Positions 44,982 to 58,200 of a stretch of DNA of 64,000 bases are shown piece after piece. The notes beneath the pieces are model-generated. The model made no database searches and was not told where the DNA came from. It saw nothing but the letters and a program-made list of their open reading frames with translations. This DNA comes from Immersiella caudata (Eukaryota > Ascomycota > Sordariomycetes > Sordariales > Lasiosphaeriaceae). The DNA is taken from the NCBI GenBank assembly GCA_030512335.1, contig JAULSU010000001.1:3472001-3536000 (forward strand), given 5' to 3'. The position numbers were made by a program, and so were the translations under genes. Position 1 is the first letter of the stretch. Every line of letters begins with the position of its first letter.

Positions 44982-47900
44982 CTTGGTGACAGGGGAGGTG
45001 CGATGCTTTTATTGCGAATGCTCTTTACTCCTTTGAGCTGGCACCAAACGCATACGATATTGCGGTACGGTACGACAAGGACCTGTCCGTGACAACGATC
45101 GCGGGGATGCTTATCGCTGTGCTGCGCTCCAGCGTTTCAGGCGCTGTAAGTGGCGGGAACAATGGGGCAATGGAGTTGTCGGTGGGCGTTCAGAGCGGGC
45201 CACCGAAGTTGGATATCCCTGCGTGTTCCAGGTTGTCAATTTCGTGCAGGAGCCGCTGCTCCAAAAGGAGCTGGGTTGATCCAAAATCAAGGCACGGCGT
45301 CGTTGTTTGCTGGGCCTTGCGTTGAAACAACGAAACAAACGGAGAAGAGGTCTAGCCAAAACGGGCCGAAGATGCACAAAAAAAGCGCTTCCTGCGGCGA
45401 AAGAAGATTGCTGCCCGGATAGACGCGTTTCCCAGCAGGGGCGATTCCTAGATCCACTGGTCGACGACCCGTGTGCAGGATGCAAGCAAGTGCTCGGGTG
45501 CCTTTGCTCGAGTTGGGAGTAGCAACGCGTCTTCCAGCTTTCCGGACTAAATATTCCGGGGCACCTGCCCTGGTGGTTGTGGTGTCGCTCCTTTGAGAGG
45601 GGATTGCTGCAGGCGCAAATTGGCTGCCGCGATGCTGGTTGTTCTGGAACTGTCCACAACGGCCGATTGTTCTACCCCAGAAATGGGCTTGAATGCGGAG
45701 ATCGCCGGGTACGGATGCAGTTCACTATCGTTTTTTTGGGCTGACGTCAAGGCCAGCAGCTCCACTGATGAGACCACTAAGAGGATCCTCGAGCAAGGGT
45801 AGGGACGAGGCTGGTCACGAAGGGACGACAACGCGCTTTGGCGTTCTCTTGGGGGTTTGTCGAATTGTGAGCTCTTGGGAAGGCGGCTGCTTGGTGTTCT
45901 CGTCCTAGCTTGATGTGACGCCTAGTGTACTGAAGCTTGAGGCTAGTTAGCATACGTTCACTCAGCCTTCGCCAGCGCATCATCCAAACTCTGAGCAAGA
46001 GTTCATTGACTTTAGTTTAGCAGCGCAGTGACAGAGCTGCAACACTAGTCACTTCACAGGACAGCAACAGGATTTGGTGCTCACCGATAGCATGGGACGA
46101 ATTGGCAGCTCCTGCGGGTGGGCTGAAAGTTCTGGCCAAGTCAATTGACTGAAAGGCAGATTGAAGATTACACGAACGATTCGACAGGTGCGACACGCGC
46201 AGCTGTATGTGGAAAAGAGGGAAGACACAACTCAATGGCTCGAGGAACGAGAGATTGATGAGAGCTCAGTGGGGGGGGGGGGGGGCACAGCGAGTTGCCC
46301 GAATGCCCAAAGGTTTCGAAATGGCAAGAAGTGGATAAAAGTCCGTGGCAGGAGACTGGTATTCTTAAGAATGATTCGATCCGGATGCAGACATACACCC
46401 AAGGCCGCGTGGAGGTGGGCGACGTGCATGAAGCTACTGGTTGCAAGCGGAGACTGGAGTTCGCTCTTCGCTGATTCGCGCCGCAATCCGGTCTTTCTCG
46501 CCTGCTTGCTCGCTGGCAGGCGTGGCAGGATTCCTGACACAGAGCAGCTACGGGAATCCGCTGCCCCGCATGTATCATCGACTCGCCACGATCCGCTTGC
46601 GACCCGACCAACAACACGGCACGCCGCCTCGTCAACACGGGGGGCACACCATGCCTACCTACACAGTACTATGGACCAAATGCCGGACTAGGCAGGTTGG
46701 CAGGCCAAGCAAAAAAATACGGGTGCTGCGCCTCGGAAACACGAAGAGATGCTGCCAGCCCACAGCATAAGTACATTAGTAGGTATTTTGCCGTCCGGAA
46801 GCTCTCGTCGGACACCTGTCGCACCACGCAGCAGATGCCTTGCATTGCGTCGCTTTCAGCTGAGTGAGTGTTGCAGTGGAATGCTGGTGGAATGGATGGA
46901 TTCTCGGCAGCTCGCCGACCGCACGCCCGGATATTTTGAATCGAATTCGGAAAAGTGCATGTCCAATTGTTGGCATTGCGTGCCATTCTCCCGGGGATCT
47001 TCTCCAGGCGTTTCACGTCTCGTTGACAAACTTGGAGGTACTGGATGTCCGATCCTGCCAGGAACTAGCCCACCCGCAGCGGCTCGCAGCGTGCGCTGTT
47101 GGGGCGAAGTTAGAGTACCCTGCGCTGCTCTGCGAGTGTCCCCCTCACCGCACATTCGGGAATAACTAACCTGAGAGGGTTGCGGAGGAGAGGCCTGGTA
47201 AAGATGGACTATTGTTGTTGCCACTTACATTCAGCTACCTACCTTATCCAGCACCTTAGATCCTCTGTTGACCATTCTGAACCCCTCCGGTGGCACATGG
47301 GTGGCTGTTGGGATTCTTGAGGCAGAGATCGCACGGAGTGGTGCGGCGCGAAGGTATTGGATATTCTGGTTCCTGGAGGCATACGCGGGTGTCAAGCAGC
47401 AACGTACAAGTACAAGCAATACACTTCCCGCGAAGCCGAGCTTATCACTTCAACCCAGACGCAGGCCCAAACCTGGAACCCCAGATGCAGGTGTGTGGGT
47501 TACAATCAAGACCAAACCGTTTAAGTCCTGCGCGAACAACCAAGGCAGCGGCAGGAATCCAAGTACGCACTGGCGGTCCGGAACCATCAACCCGCTGGCA
47601 CGGATCCTGGGAGATAAAACTTGAAAGCACCTCATGTTACGCTCAGCCGGGATATTAAATGGTTGGTGCAAGCAGGTTCTGCCCTTTTACCCCCGTGCTA
47701 GCCTTCTAGCAAGACGATCAAGAGGGCACCCGAGCCTCCTCGCCTTGTCGCCCCCGGCCCACTACTCCCATTGGCCCACTCGCCTGCACAGTCAGGCGAA
47801 GCCTATACCAGCCCAAACAGACACCCCTTCAGCGTACTTCGATATAGGGTTGACGAAGTGGGCCGGGTGGTTGGTGCTATCCGCAATGCAGCCCGATTAA

Positions 47901-49247
47901 CGTGGTTGTCGAAGGTCAGCTTTCTTCCACCCGTCCCAACCATCGTGAAGGCATGTCCTCATCGACGGTTGCCGCACATTGGGTTGCCATGATCAACGCA
48001 GCATCGAGCGAAGCTGCCGAACTAGAGTAGGAGCTCAGCCTCTCTGTATGTGCCTTTAGGTGGTCTATAGCAGGTTCAGCTGTCAATTAAGATACCCGAA
48101 GGAGATCTCTGTCGAGCATCCCGCCCAAAGATCGACACCCAGCCGAGTGCCCAAAGACCACTTGTGAGGTTGAGTCGTTGAAGAAACGGAACGTGCGTCC
48201 TTGGAGGACAGTGTCGTGAAACCCAACACCGTGTTCCCATGCCCGCTGAGCCATGCGTGGATGAGCTGCCTGTGTGACGCCGACTCAATGCCTCGGAGTA
48301 CCCAACCTCCTCAAGAACTGGAAATGTGAAGGTGCGTAGGATATCCATCCGCAAAGCACTGTTGACCTCACGGCCGCCTTTCCACGAGTCAACGGAGTGT
48401 TTCAGTCGGCACCCTACCGCCACCGACAGCTGTTGCTTCGGAACCTCAGCCGCGCCCTGCGACGTCGACGCGCAAGTCCGCCGTGGTTGCAACGTGTAAT
48501 TCCCGTTCCTCAAACGGTCAGAGTGGAACACAATACGCGGATAGCTGCACCACGCCGTGAGCTTGGTCAGCAGTCTTGTGCTCCGTGCTGAAACGAAGTC
48601 ATTCAACGGCGGGGATTTCTAGAAGCACGAACATGTCGGTACGTTATCGTCCGGGTCGGATAAGGGGACAAGGCGTGACGTTGGTCGATTCGTCTCGGAT
48701 AGTCGGTTCGTATCTTGTTGCAGCGGACGTCCATCGCGTTGTCCGGGACAGGACCCCGTAACCGCAAAAGGCTCGGGAGGCTCGAAACTGTCGAGCGGTA
48801 AGGCTGAGAATATCGTTACATGGCCGGCTGCACACAAAACATAAGGCCTAACCGACGTCGCTGACTCCGAGAGATAGGCAAGGCAGAGCCGATTGTGCAC
48901 AAGAGATAGAGGAGCCCGTCAGTTTCGGGACAAAGTTCACTCCTCCAAGCGACAGGCGACCAAACAAGACATCGAGCTCTATAAAACGTAAGCATATGTC
49001 GTCGAATTCTGATCATGACCCGACCGCCGCAGCGTGCGGCTCTTGCCCCGAACCAGATCATCCTTTTCACCCGCAGTGTAGCCTCACTCCATGACAAGTT
49101 CGCGGTCCGCAATGGCTTTGTGATATTTTGGGATTTGCCTTGATTTTAATGCTAGAAGCAAGGCCGTTTGAGTCCTTGCCTAGGTAACCCTGATGCACCG
49201 AAATCATGAACCATCTTTACCAACCAACGCCAATCTAGCCCCCTCAC
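44982..49247. other. 4.3-kb stretch without a supported gene
   Basis: This lies between the DUF2406 start and the eL33 stop. Open frames are short and lack domain similarity on either strand, including - 48076-48606 and - 46168-46647. It holds a G15 homopolymer (46271-46285). It could hold regulatory DNA of the DUF2406 gene, a long leader, or unrecognised non-coding transcripts. No repeat family, transposase or tRNA was recognised. Confidence 0.4.
46271..46285 (+). repeat. G15 homopolymer
   Basis: Fifteen consecutive G residues lie in an otherwise non-repetitive intergenic region. Runs of this kind often vary in length and are prone to sequencing error. Confidence 0.8.
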
Positions 49248-49976
49248 TTAAATCGAAGAAGGGTAAAGCATGATGCGAACCGACGCGCCGAAAGACCTGG
49301 AGGGGAGGGGGTTTGTGAACTTGGCACGAACGACACCCGAGTTGCCTAGAAGAGTCAGCTCCTGCCGTCGTAGATGGCGTTGTCGGACGACATACCATGT
49401 GGCCTGGTAACCTTGCCCCAGATCACACGGATCTTGGTGCCGCGGATCTCCTTCTGGCCACGATATACATAGGCGACCTTCTTTCCGAGGTAGAAGCTAT
49501 AGTCCTAGTCAATTCCTGCCCTTCAAGCCCGGAAGCCTCATTGTGCGACGTACTTGGCAGCGTTGGTGTCATCGACGCCCTCGATCTTGATGAGGCTCGT
49601 CTTGGCGTGGGTCGTGTGCCGGCTGCGCTGGTAGCTAAGGTGGCGACCCCTAAAAAACTCTCGCATCAGTCTTCCTGCCTCACAGCGTTCCAATCGGTTC
49701 CAACCAGGCGTTCGAAGTGCATCGTGACGGTGATCCATCCGCATCTCGTCGACGGTCGGGAACGGCAGCATTGCCTCGTGCGCCTTGCATCGTCTGGTCG
49801 GTTGGGGGGTTGGTACTCACTTGACGTATACTGGAAGAGGGTCAGCAAAGCTCTCGAGGCAGCGTAGGGGGTTTTGGATGCAATCATGCGCGGCATCGCG
49901 AAGCGCGACACTGCGATCGAGGACCGCGAATATCCAGCGAAAGGGACTTACATCTGTGACCGGCTTCGGTAGGCAT
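49248..49976 (-). CDS. RPL33: 60S ribosomal protein eL33 (L33/L35a)
   Basis: This is a large-subunit ribosomal protein. Five exons: 49976..49952, 49830..49821, 49649..49554, 49496..49396 and 49345..49248, giving 109 aa, the family length. The second exon is only 10 nt and codes for the split L-Y-V-K of the conserved motif HRLYVKGRHLSYQRS. It is flanked by a strong CTTCCAG acceptor and a GTGAGT donor. Remaining blocks are HAKTSLIKIEGVDDTNAANFYLGKKVAYVYRG, KEIRGTKIRVIWGKVTRPHGNSGVVRAKF and SFGASVRIMLYPSSI. Introns are 121, 171, 57 and 50 nt; long 5'-proximal introns are common in fungal ribosomal protein genes. All phases close. Confidence 0.95.
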
Positions 49977-52167
49977 CTTGATCGTTGAGATTGATTGCTC
50001 TTGATCAAAATATCCGGAAAGGTGAATTCAGCAAGTTGTCTCTGTACAAGACTATTTGCTGATCCGAGAGTCCTTCGTTGGGCGACGTGGGTTGTGACTT
50101 CTGCACTTACTGACCTCCAGGTAATTCTGAAAATTGCGGTGGTGGGATTTGGTAGGGTTTCGCGTGAATGTGCGGTCCGGATAATTTGTGGTCCCGTGCG
50201 TACCGTGCGCCATGCGCCACACTTGATGGCGGGGTGAGATCAAGCCACAGTTGGCTGAGCCTGTGCCCCACCTTGAGCAGAAGATGCCGATAGGCCCCAC
50301 CTTGCATCAGATAAGAAAATTGGCCCACAAACCAGAGCTTCTCAGCAAAACCGAAGCAGTCATCCAAGACTACCAGCCCACCGCGATGATTCATCACACC
50401 AGTGAGCCTTGCTGGGCTGACCGTGTGAGATGGCTCGTCGCTGGCGCTAGCAGTATGATGTCTCAGCGTCCGTTGTTAAGAATTTTACGCCAAGCACGAC
50501 ATCACTCGCTCGCTTTTAGAGGGATGGGATCCCGGCTCTCTAGCTATGCGATTGCAAATGGAAGCTGAACCCTAGCATCGCAAAGTTGTATTCACTCCCA
50601 AAGCAAGGCCGACCTCGGACGCTCCCTCAGGCCAGCAGCAGTACCCGTTCTGCGCCATATCAACGCTCAGATTATCTGGCTTGGCTTTTGGAAAGATGGT
50701 CGCAGCAGCCCTTCAGCAGCGAGACGGAAACGTCGGTACCTGAACGCCCGCAACAAAGCCAATGGTTGGGTTTATGTAGGTAGGGTTCGTAGGGGTGTGT
50801 GTGCGATCGATCCGATCCATGGCCCCATCTAACTGCGGCCTTCTCATGGACCAGGAGTGATGCGAAGCGTGGTTTTGGCGACCGTCTGCCAATCTTTGCA
50901 TGCCGGGGAAAGAGCGGTTGGGGATTTGCGATTTATGAACTGGAGTCTGGTCGATGTTGTCATCGCGGCGGGTGGATTTCTGGTGCGGGGAGCTCTTGAA
51001 TTCTCCCGGTCGTGACAGATTCTGGATCTCCGCTCTGACATTTTTGCCTGTAATTAGAAACACCTAACGACCGATGAACGCAGGCCAGAGATGCCCATCC
51101 CCCCTCCAGCGTGTGGGATGACTGCGTTATTTCTTCCCGGAGATGCTGAAAGGGGCGAAGGCCCAGCGGGCTCGTTCAACAGAGAGGGCAAGGGCATCGG
51201 TTCTCCAACGGCGATTTGCCTATGACGAACGACCCCACCATCCCCAACAGAAGCAAAGCTGCCCCTCCTTCCTACACCTTTTGGGACTTGGGCACAGATG
51301 AACGAGCCGCTTTTCCCGACAGTTATGCTACAGAATCCGTGACGAGTTGGCTCTCTACCGAGAGTGGGATACAACGAACGCACCGCGATCGCCACCGTTA
51401 GCCTTCTAGCTTTCCCGCTGGGGAAAACGACCGGGGGAGACCGTTCCAACTCTCGCGACAGGCCGGCCGAATACTTGCGCTTTGTGATGTGCCGGTTCGG
51501 TGGACTTGAGCCGGACCTCCAGGGCTCCCTGCTGGTGGGGAGAGGCCACATTCCTGTTGCCGCTACGCAGTTGGAGTGCTACCGTCAGCTCGGATCCGAA
51601 CTCGTTTGAGACACTATCTCAAGCTGCTCGCGAAGAGGGTGACACGGAGCCCGGCCGAACATGCCACCAACTCGATTGCATCACGGTCTCTGGTCTTTGT
51701 CGCAACTACAAAGGTGCCATCTCTTCTCGTCTGCGTCTTCCTTTTTCCCGGAGGGCCAGGCCGCGTTTACATTGGATTGCATCCAAGACTCAGCCGGGAT
51801 GACCGGAGCGGGAGACACTCTCAAGGTGTTAGGGGTTCTAACCGCGCGGCGTCCGGGACCCTAGCTTCGCGCGGGTCTCGACCTTGCGGAAGCGCTCCCT
51901 TGGACGCCAGGGAAAGCGGGGGCCCCTGAGTAAGCTCCCCCCGCCAGGCCAGGTTCCTGCTCTTTAGCTCCAGTCTGCGCATCACTCACTAGTGCTGCCC
52001 CCCCAAGAGCGTAGAAATACCATTATCCCCGAAACTTGCTGCGTGCTCTAGTTTCCTCATACCTCCCCTGGCACAGAAACTTTACTTTGACTGCCCGCAG
52101 CCGCATCTACCCCCTTCACCTGTACCCTGCGCTCCTGAATCGATATCTATCCGACGTGCCTGACAAG
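49977..52167. other. Divergent intergenic region between eL33 and ZWF1
   Basis: This 2.2-kb region lies between two outward-pointing genes. It should hold the ribosomal-protein promoter and a long ZWF1 promoter/leader; pyrimidine-rich sequence occurs at about 51990-52140, just before the ZWF1 ATG. No coding region is convincing. Confidence 0.45.
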
Positions 52168-54142
52168 ATGGCCGCCGACCCGCATGGAGCGTAAGTAGCT
52201 AGAACCCCGCCATCCAACATCATCACCGCCCGTCGAAGCTCCGGCGGCGGAGATGGCACAGCTCCAACCCAAGCTGTGCCATCGTCGAGATATTCGACTT
52301 CGCACCTACGCAGCCTTGGAGACACCGCTGAATGTGCACCCGACAAGTGGCTGGCGATCTGAGAAATTATGGCATGTTCTGGAACCCCCCCGCTGACGCA
52401 TGTGTGGCCCGCAGTGCGATCGAGCTCAAGAACAACACCGTGATTGTTGTCCTCGGTGCTTCGGGCGATCTTGCCAAGAAGAAGACAGTACGTCCTCCGC
52501 TGGCACCCCCTTTGCATGGCAATTGACTGACCTGCCCTAGTACCCTGCCCTCTTCGGACTCGTAAGTTGACCACGACCTGCCCTGTATCGCCGATCAAGT
52601 AAACGAGGGGCTGACCCCCCACCGCAGTACCGAAATGGCTTCCTGCCCAACGATATCAAGATCGTTGGCTATGCACGAACCAAGATGGACCACGAAGAGT
52701 ACCTGCGCAGGATCAAGTCGTACATCAAGACACCCACCAAGGATATCGAACAGCAATTGGAGGACTTTGCTGCCCTTTGCACATATGTCTCCGGCCAGTA
52801 TGACCGGGACGAGTCATTCATGCAGTTGAACAAGCACCTGGAGGACCTTGAGAAGGGCCGCCCAGAGACGAACAGGCTGTTTTACATGGCGCTGCCGCCC
52901 AGTGTGTTCACGATCGTCTCGCAACATCTGAAGAAGTGCTGCTACCCCTCCAGGGGCATCGCCCGCGTTATTGTGAGTTGCCTCGATTCCTGCTGCGAGT
53001 GGCATCACTCTTGACTAACCCGATCATAGGTCGAGAAGCCGTTCGGGAAAGACTTGGCAAGCTCCCGGGAGCTTCAAAAGTCGTTGGAACCGGACTGGAA
53101 GGAGGACGAGCTTTTCCGCATTGATCATTACCTCGGAAAGGAGATGGTGAAGAACATTCTCATTCTTCGTTTTGGTAACTCGTTCCTCGGCGCCACCTGG
53201 AACAGGCACCACATTGACAATGTTCAAATTACCTTCAAGGAGCCTTTCGGTACTGAAGGCCGCGGAGGCTACTTCGATGAGTTCGGTATCATCCGCGACG
53301 TCATGCAGAACCACTTGCTCCAGGTCCTGACACTCCTCGCGATGGAGCGTCCGATCTCGTTCTCTTCCGAGGATATTAGAGACGAGAAGGTGCGGGTTCT
53401 TCGGGCAATTCCCGCAATTGAGCCAAAGAATGTCATCATTGGGCAGTACGGCAAGTCGCTCGACGGAAGCAAGCCGGCGTATAAGGAAGACGACACGGTG
53501 CCCAAGGAGTCTCGTTGCCCCACATTCTGCGCTCTCGTTGCGTACATCAAGAACGAGCGGTGGGATGGTGTCCCCTTCATCATGAAGGCAGGCAAGGCGC
53601 TAAACGAGCAGAAGACCGAGATTCGCGTCCAGTTCAAGGACGTAACGTCTGGAATCTTTAAGGACATTCCCCGGAACGAACTCGTTATGCGCATCCAGCC
53701 GAACGAGAGTGTCTATATCAAGATGAACTCCAAGCTTCCTGGTCTGAGCATGCAGACGGTTGTCACCGAGCTGGACCTGACGTATAGGAGGCGTTTCTCG
53801 GACCTTAAGATTCCTGAGGCCTACGAATCTCTGATCCTGGATTGCTTGAAGGGCGATCACTCCAACTTTGTCCGAGACGACGAGCTGGACGCCAGCTGGA
53901 GGATTTTCACGCCTCTTCTGCACTACCTGGATGACAACAAGGAGATTATTCCCATGGAGTACCCCTACGGTAAGCCCCCTCCAGAGACCGTAACTACTGG
54001 ATGCCGAGATTAACGTTTGACAGGTTCCCGTGGCCCGGCGGTGTTGGATGACTTTACGGCGTCGTATGGCTACAAGTTCAGCGACGCCGCTGGTTACCAG
54101 TGGCCTACTACGTCTGCCCTTGGTCCCGGAAACAAGTTGTGA
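52168..54142 (+). CDS. ZWF1: Glucose-6-phosphate 1-dehydrogenase
   Basis: This enzyme oxidises glucose 6-phosphate to 6-phosphogluconolactone with NADP+, the entry step of the oxidative pentose phosphate pathway in the cytosol. Exons are 52168..52190, 52415..52487, 52541..52561, 52628..52972, 53030..53969 and 54024..54142, giving 506 aa. The first exon is 23 nt, the third is 21 nt (YPALFGL), and the first intron is 224 nt, long for this genome. NADP loop VVLGASGDLAKKKTYPALFGLY, VEKPFGKDLASS, and the active-site peptide RIDHYLGKE are intact, as are RGGYFDEFGIIRDVMQNHL and the C-terminal YQWPTTSALGP. It is head-to-head with eL33. Confidence 0.96.
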
Positions 54143-55240
54143 GTCGCTGATGCCCGATGGCGTTTGCTTTGGTTGCGAGACGGACCTGGCCTGCTTGAGC
54201 TCTTGTTAAACGAGGAATCGATGCAGCTAAGAGCATTGCTCGAATCCGATCGAATCGCCTTGATCATGCCACATACGATTACTGGAGCAACTGGGTTATT
54301 TTGGGTGGGGGAGGAGCGCCAGCGAGCCTTGCTCGCGCTGGCTACTGAGTGCTGAGTCATGGAGGACGACAATGACGAATGACCTCTCGCAACAGCGCAA
54401 CGTTTTATGTTTTTTGAAGTCGAGCAGGGACGCTGGAGTTCATAGGTTGGGACGGTTTGTGATGCCGGAGGAATCCCCAGAGGATTTGAAAGGGACATAA
54501 ATCTAAAGTCATGAATGTCATGCTTACATGCTCGCGTCGCCACGACGCAGGTTACAAACGTTGATTTCTCCATTCATGAAAACAACGGCGGGGCGTGCTA
54601 CATTTCGAGCACTTAGCGTCCTAGCGAAGCAGCACATCAGCGGTTTCCCTTTGGTTGGGGGCAGAGGAAGAAATAAAACAGACATAGAATCCCTCTGCTG
54701 AAACGCTTTCAAGTCTCGGTGGTCAGGCCCGTGGAAGTGGAATTCGAGACTGATGAGTGAGAGACCATCGAATAAGCCGCCGTTTCCGCTTGTCAGCTCT
54801 GCTCCCAGACATATTCTATGCGAGCCCGAATGGCACGCACGTAGAGTGTCTGTAAGCGGCCCAAGGAGATGCGGCCCGGCTGGGGATTTATGGGACGCCC
54901 GGGCGGGGCCCCGCGCGATTCGAGGTTACGTACCCGCCCAATCCTCTTTTGAGCACGTCGTATGCTAGCACCTGCGGGCTGTCCACCTAGTGGAGTTCAT
55001 ACTTCGTTCGACTCTCTGTGCTGGATTCCCGGTTCCTAGGTCGATTCGGTACATCACAACACCGAGAAGAGGAGTCCCACCTATGACACAGGTAGCATGT
55101 GGGCGGGCGGTTCAGGTTAGTTGTCACCTGGTTTGTTTTCACCACTCGAGGAAGGAGCTCCTTAAGCAGGTTGTATAACCGCATCTTCCTTGTTTTGCAT
55201 CTTTTCTGTCTACACTCGAAACTTGTTTGTCACTTTTGCC
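54143..55240. other. Intergenic region between ZWF1 and the GH36-like gene
   Basis: This 1.1-kb tandem spacer should hold the promoter of the GH36-like gene; it has a GC-rich segment at about 54870-54920. No gene was recognised. Confidence 0.5.
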
Positions 55241-58200
55241 ATGTCCGCCGACACTCCTGCAGGCGAAGAGGCGGTCTTCCAGGCTCTTTTTATTCCCAAG
55301 CAGCGGAGCATACCCGAGGCTATACCTGACAACATGACCGCTTCTGTTGCTACATATCCGCCGCTGGGACAGGTTTCGCAGCTCAAGGGACCTGATGTGG
55401 CCTTTACTGCGTTGCTGGAGGTACCGCAGCAGCTCGGTCCTGAACCTTGGGAGCTAGCCTTGTGGCATTCGAGTGCGGACGGTGAAGGGGGTGAGTGGAT
55501 CGAGACGAGGTTCTCTCACATTGAAAAGGAGCGGAATGAGAGGGAGCTTCATGGGTCGAGCGATGGCCTGAAGAGGCTGTATTTTACCACGGGACCGGTC
55601 CCTGTACGATCGTCGACGTCGTTCACTGTCAAGTTCCGCCAGAGGTCGGACAGCGAATGGCGATGGATTCGGAACGAAAAGGGAATGGGCGACGGTTTGG
55701 TAATCATCGAAGGCTCTACAGAAGAGACGGACGGAGACTTGCCGGATCTCATACGACAACTGAACCCGGAACTCAGTTGGAAATCTCACATGAGCCAGTG
55801 TCCCAACACGCAGCTTTGGTCAATCCAAGCATCTGTGCCTGGGACGAAGGGGGAGACCTCGGCGCTTGCGGATGTTCCGCTTGGGATCCCATGGGGAGAG
55901 TTCGTCAGGTGGTTTGCGCTGGTGAGGCTCTGGACGCCTTGGTTAGCTCCGACGCACGGGAAGTCGACGTTTGGGCTTGATAAGGATGCTGTTCTGTGCT
56001 CGTTTCTCTCTCCTGAGGGGAAGCATCTGGCCCTGCTAGGGCTTGCCCTCGATGACGTTGTGACTTTGTTGAGGAGCGACGAGTCTGGGAAAGTATCGCT
56101 TCATGTCAGTTGCCTGCACTTTCAGATTTGGATATGAAACTGACTGGACTGCTGTAGATACGGAACGACTCTTTGGAAGCAAAGACAGGAACTGTCTTGG
56201 TGGCTGTTGGAAACAGCTTTGAGAGCTCGAATGCGGCTGTCATGTATCACGCTCGCAGTCTTGTGAGGCCGAGCACAGTGCCCCTTTCGACAGATGAAAC
56301 ACCAGAGAATTCTCTTAAGCCAAACTGGTATGAAGACTGGTACGAGGGTCTCGGCTATTGTGAGTGTTGCAACTTTCCCTTTTCTCTCTGTTAGTGAAAG
56401 TCGTCTTTGCTGATAAAACAGGCACCTGGAATGCTCTGGGTCAGAGACTAACCCACGAGAAGGTGCTGAATGCTCTAGACACCCTTGGGGGTAATGGAAT
56501 CAAAATAGCGACCCTAATCATAGATGACAACTGGCAAGACGTTGACTATCGAGGAGATGGTCAGTGGCAGCACGGGTGGAATGACTTTGAGTATGTGCGA
56601 TTCCTGCTACTTTTTGCCCGTTTAGTCCTTTACCCTCTTGTCTCAGGAGGTCTGAGGAGGAGACCTCCTGAGACGTGCAAATATTGTCCTAGAATGGAAG
56701 TTAGTAGCTGACATCGACCACTAGGGCTGAGCCCAAAACATTTGCCAAGGGTCTCAAAGGACTGGTCTCTGAAATTCGGCAAAAACATAGAAACATACAG
56801 CACATTGCTGTTTGGTAAGTTCACTAATACCTCTTTTGGCCTACATGACATTACCCCTGAAGACCATTCTACAAGTACGATAGGTAGGCTTGGGAGAGCA
56901 CTAACATGATGCTAGGCACGCTCTACTCGGTTACTGGGCCGGCATAGCCCCTGGTGGCCAGCTTGCCAAGAAATACAAGACAATCGAGGTAGTCCGCGAG
57001 GACGTTGATCCCCGAAACTTGCCCATAGACTCGACTATGACGGTTGTTGCACAAGAGGATGTCGGCCGGTTTTATCGCGACTTTTACCAGTTCCTCTCCT
57101 CCTGCGGAGTAGATGGTGTCAAGACCGACGGCCAGTACATGGTTGACCTCCTGGTGCTGGCCAAAGCAAGGAGAGAGCTCATACATACCTACTTGCGTGA
57201 ATGGGGCAATGCTTCGCTACGCTTCTTCAGCAACAAGGTTATATCTTGCATGTCTCTGTCGCCCCAGATGCTCTTCTCTCTGCACCTCCCCAGCAACACG
57301 CCAGCAAGGGTAGTGCGGAACTCGGATGACTTCTTTCCTGAAGTACCTTCTTCTCACCCGTGGCATGTGTGGTCAAATGCCTACAACAGCCTGCTCACAA
57401 TGCATCTCAACATCGTTCCAGACTGGGACATGTTCCAAACAGTCCACGCATACAGCGGTTTCCATGCTGCTGCTCGTTGCGTGAGCGGTGGTCCAGTCTA
57501 CATCACCGATGTTCCAGGTGAACACAACATCAACCTCATCAAGCAGATGACAGGAACTACCACGCGAGGGAAGACGGTGGTGTTCAGACCGAGCGTTGTT
57601 GGGAGGGCAGCTGACCCGTATGCCAGCTACGAAGACCGCTCTTTGCTGAAGATTGGTGCCTATCATGGGCGAGCCGCAACGGGGACTCCGATCATGGGCG
57701 TCTTCAACGTCACTTTACAGCCCATCACGGAGCTCATTCATCTCTCGCGTTTCTCCGGCGCTGTTTCTGGCACCGAATACATCGTTCGGTCTCACAAGAC
57801 TGGAAAAGTCTCTCCCGCTTTGAAGCCCGAGTCATCTGCGTCTGTGGTCGCGGTGTCTCTGGGCCTCGAAGGATACGATGTCCTGTCTGCGTTTCCCTTG
57901 ACCACGTTGGAAGGGAAGACCCGGAGCCAAGTGTCGGTAACCAATCTCGGCCTCGTCGGAAAGATGACAGGATGCGCTGCTATTTTAAACAGCAAATACT
58001 CTCCCCAGGAGAACGGAAGGTTGCTTGTTGCCGCTAATGTGAAGGCTCTCGGGGTTGTTGGTATGTGCAAATATGACATGGTATTATGAGGGATATTGCT
58101 GATCTTGATATTGAAGGACTTTACATATCGACGCTGCCGAATCTGTCGATCCAAGAGGACCTGATGGCTACGATCCAGGGGCAGGTTATTCCGCCGCGTA

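Noticed and set aside
48076..48606. 176-codon - strand frame in the 4.3-kb gap
   Set aside because: The sequence shows no recognisable motif, several competing frames overlap it, and its composition is like random translation.
49650..49951. Possible snoRNAs in the two long eL33 introns
   Set aside because: I looked for C (RTGATGA) and D (CTGA) boxes in correct spacing with a terminal stem and did not find a convincing pair.
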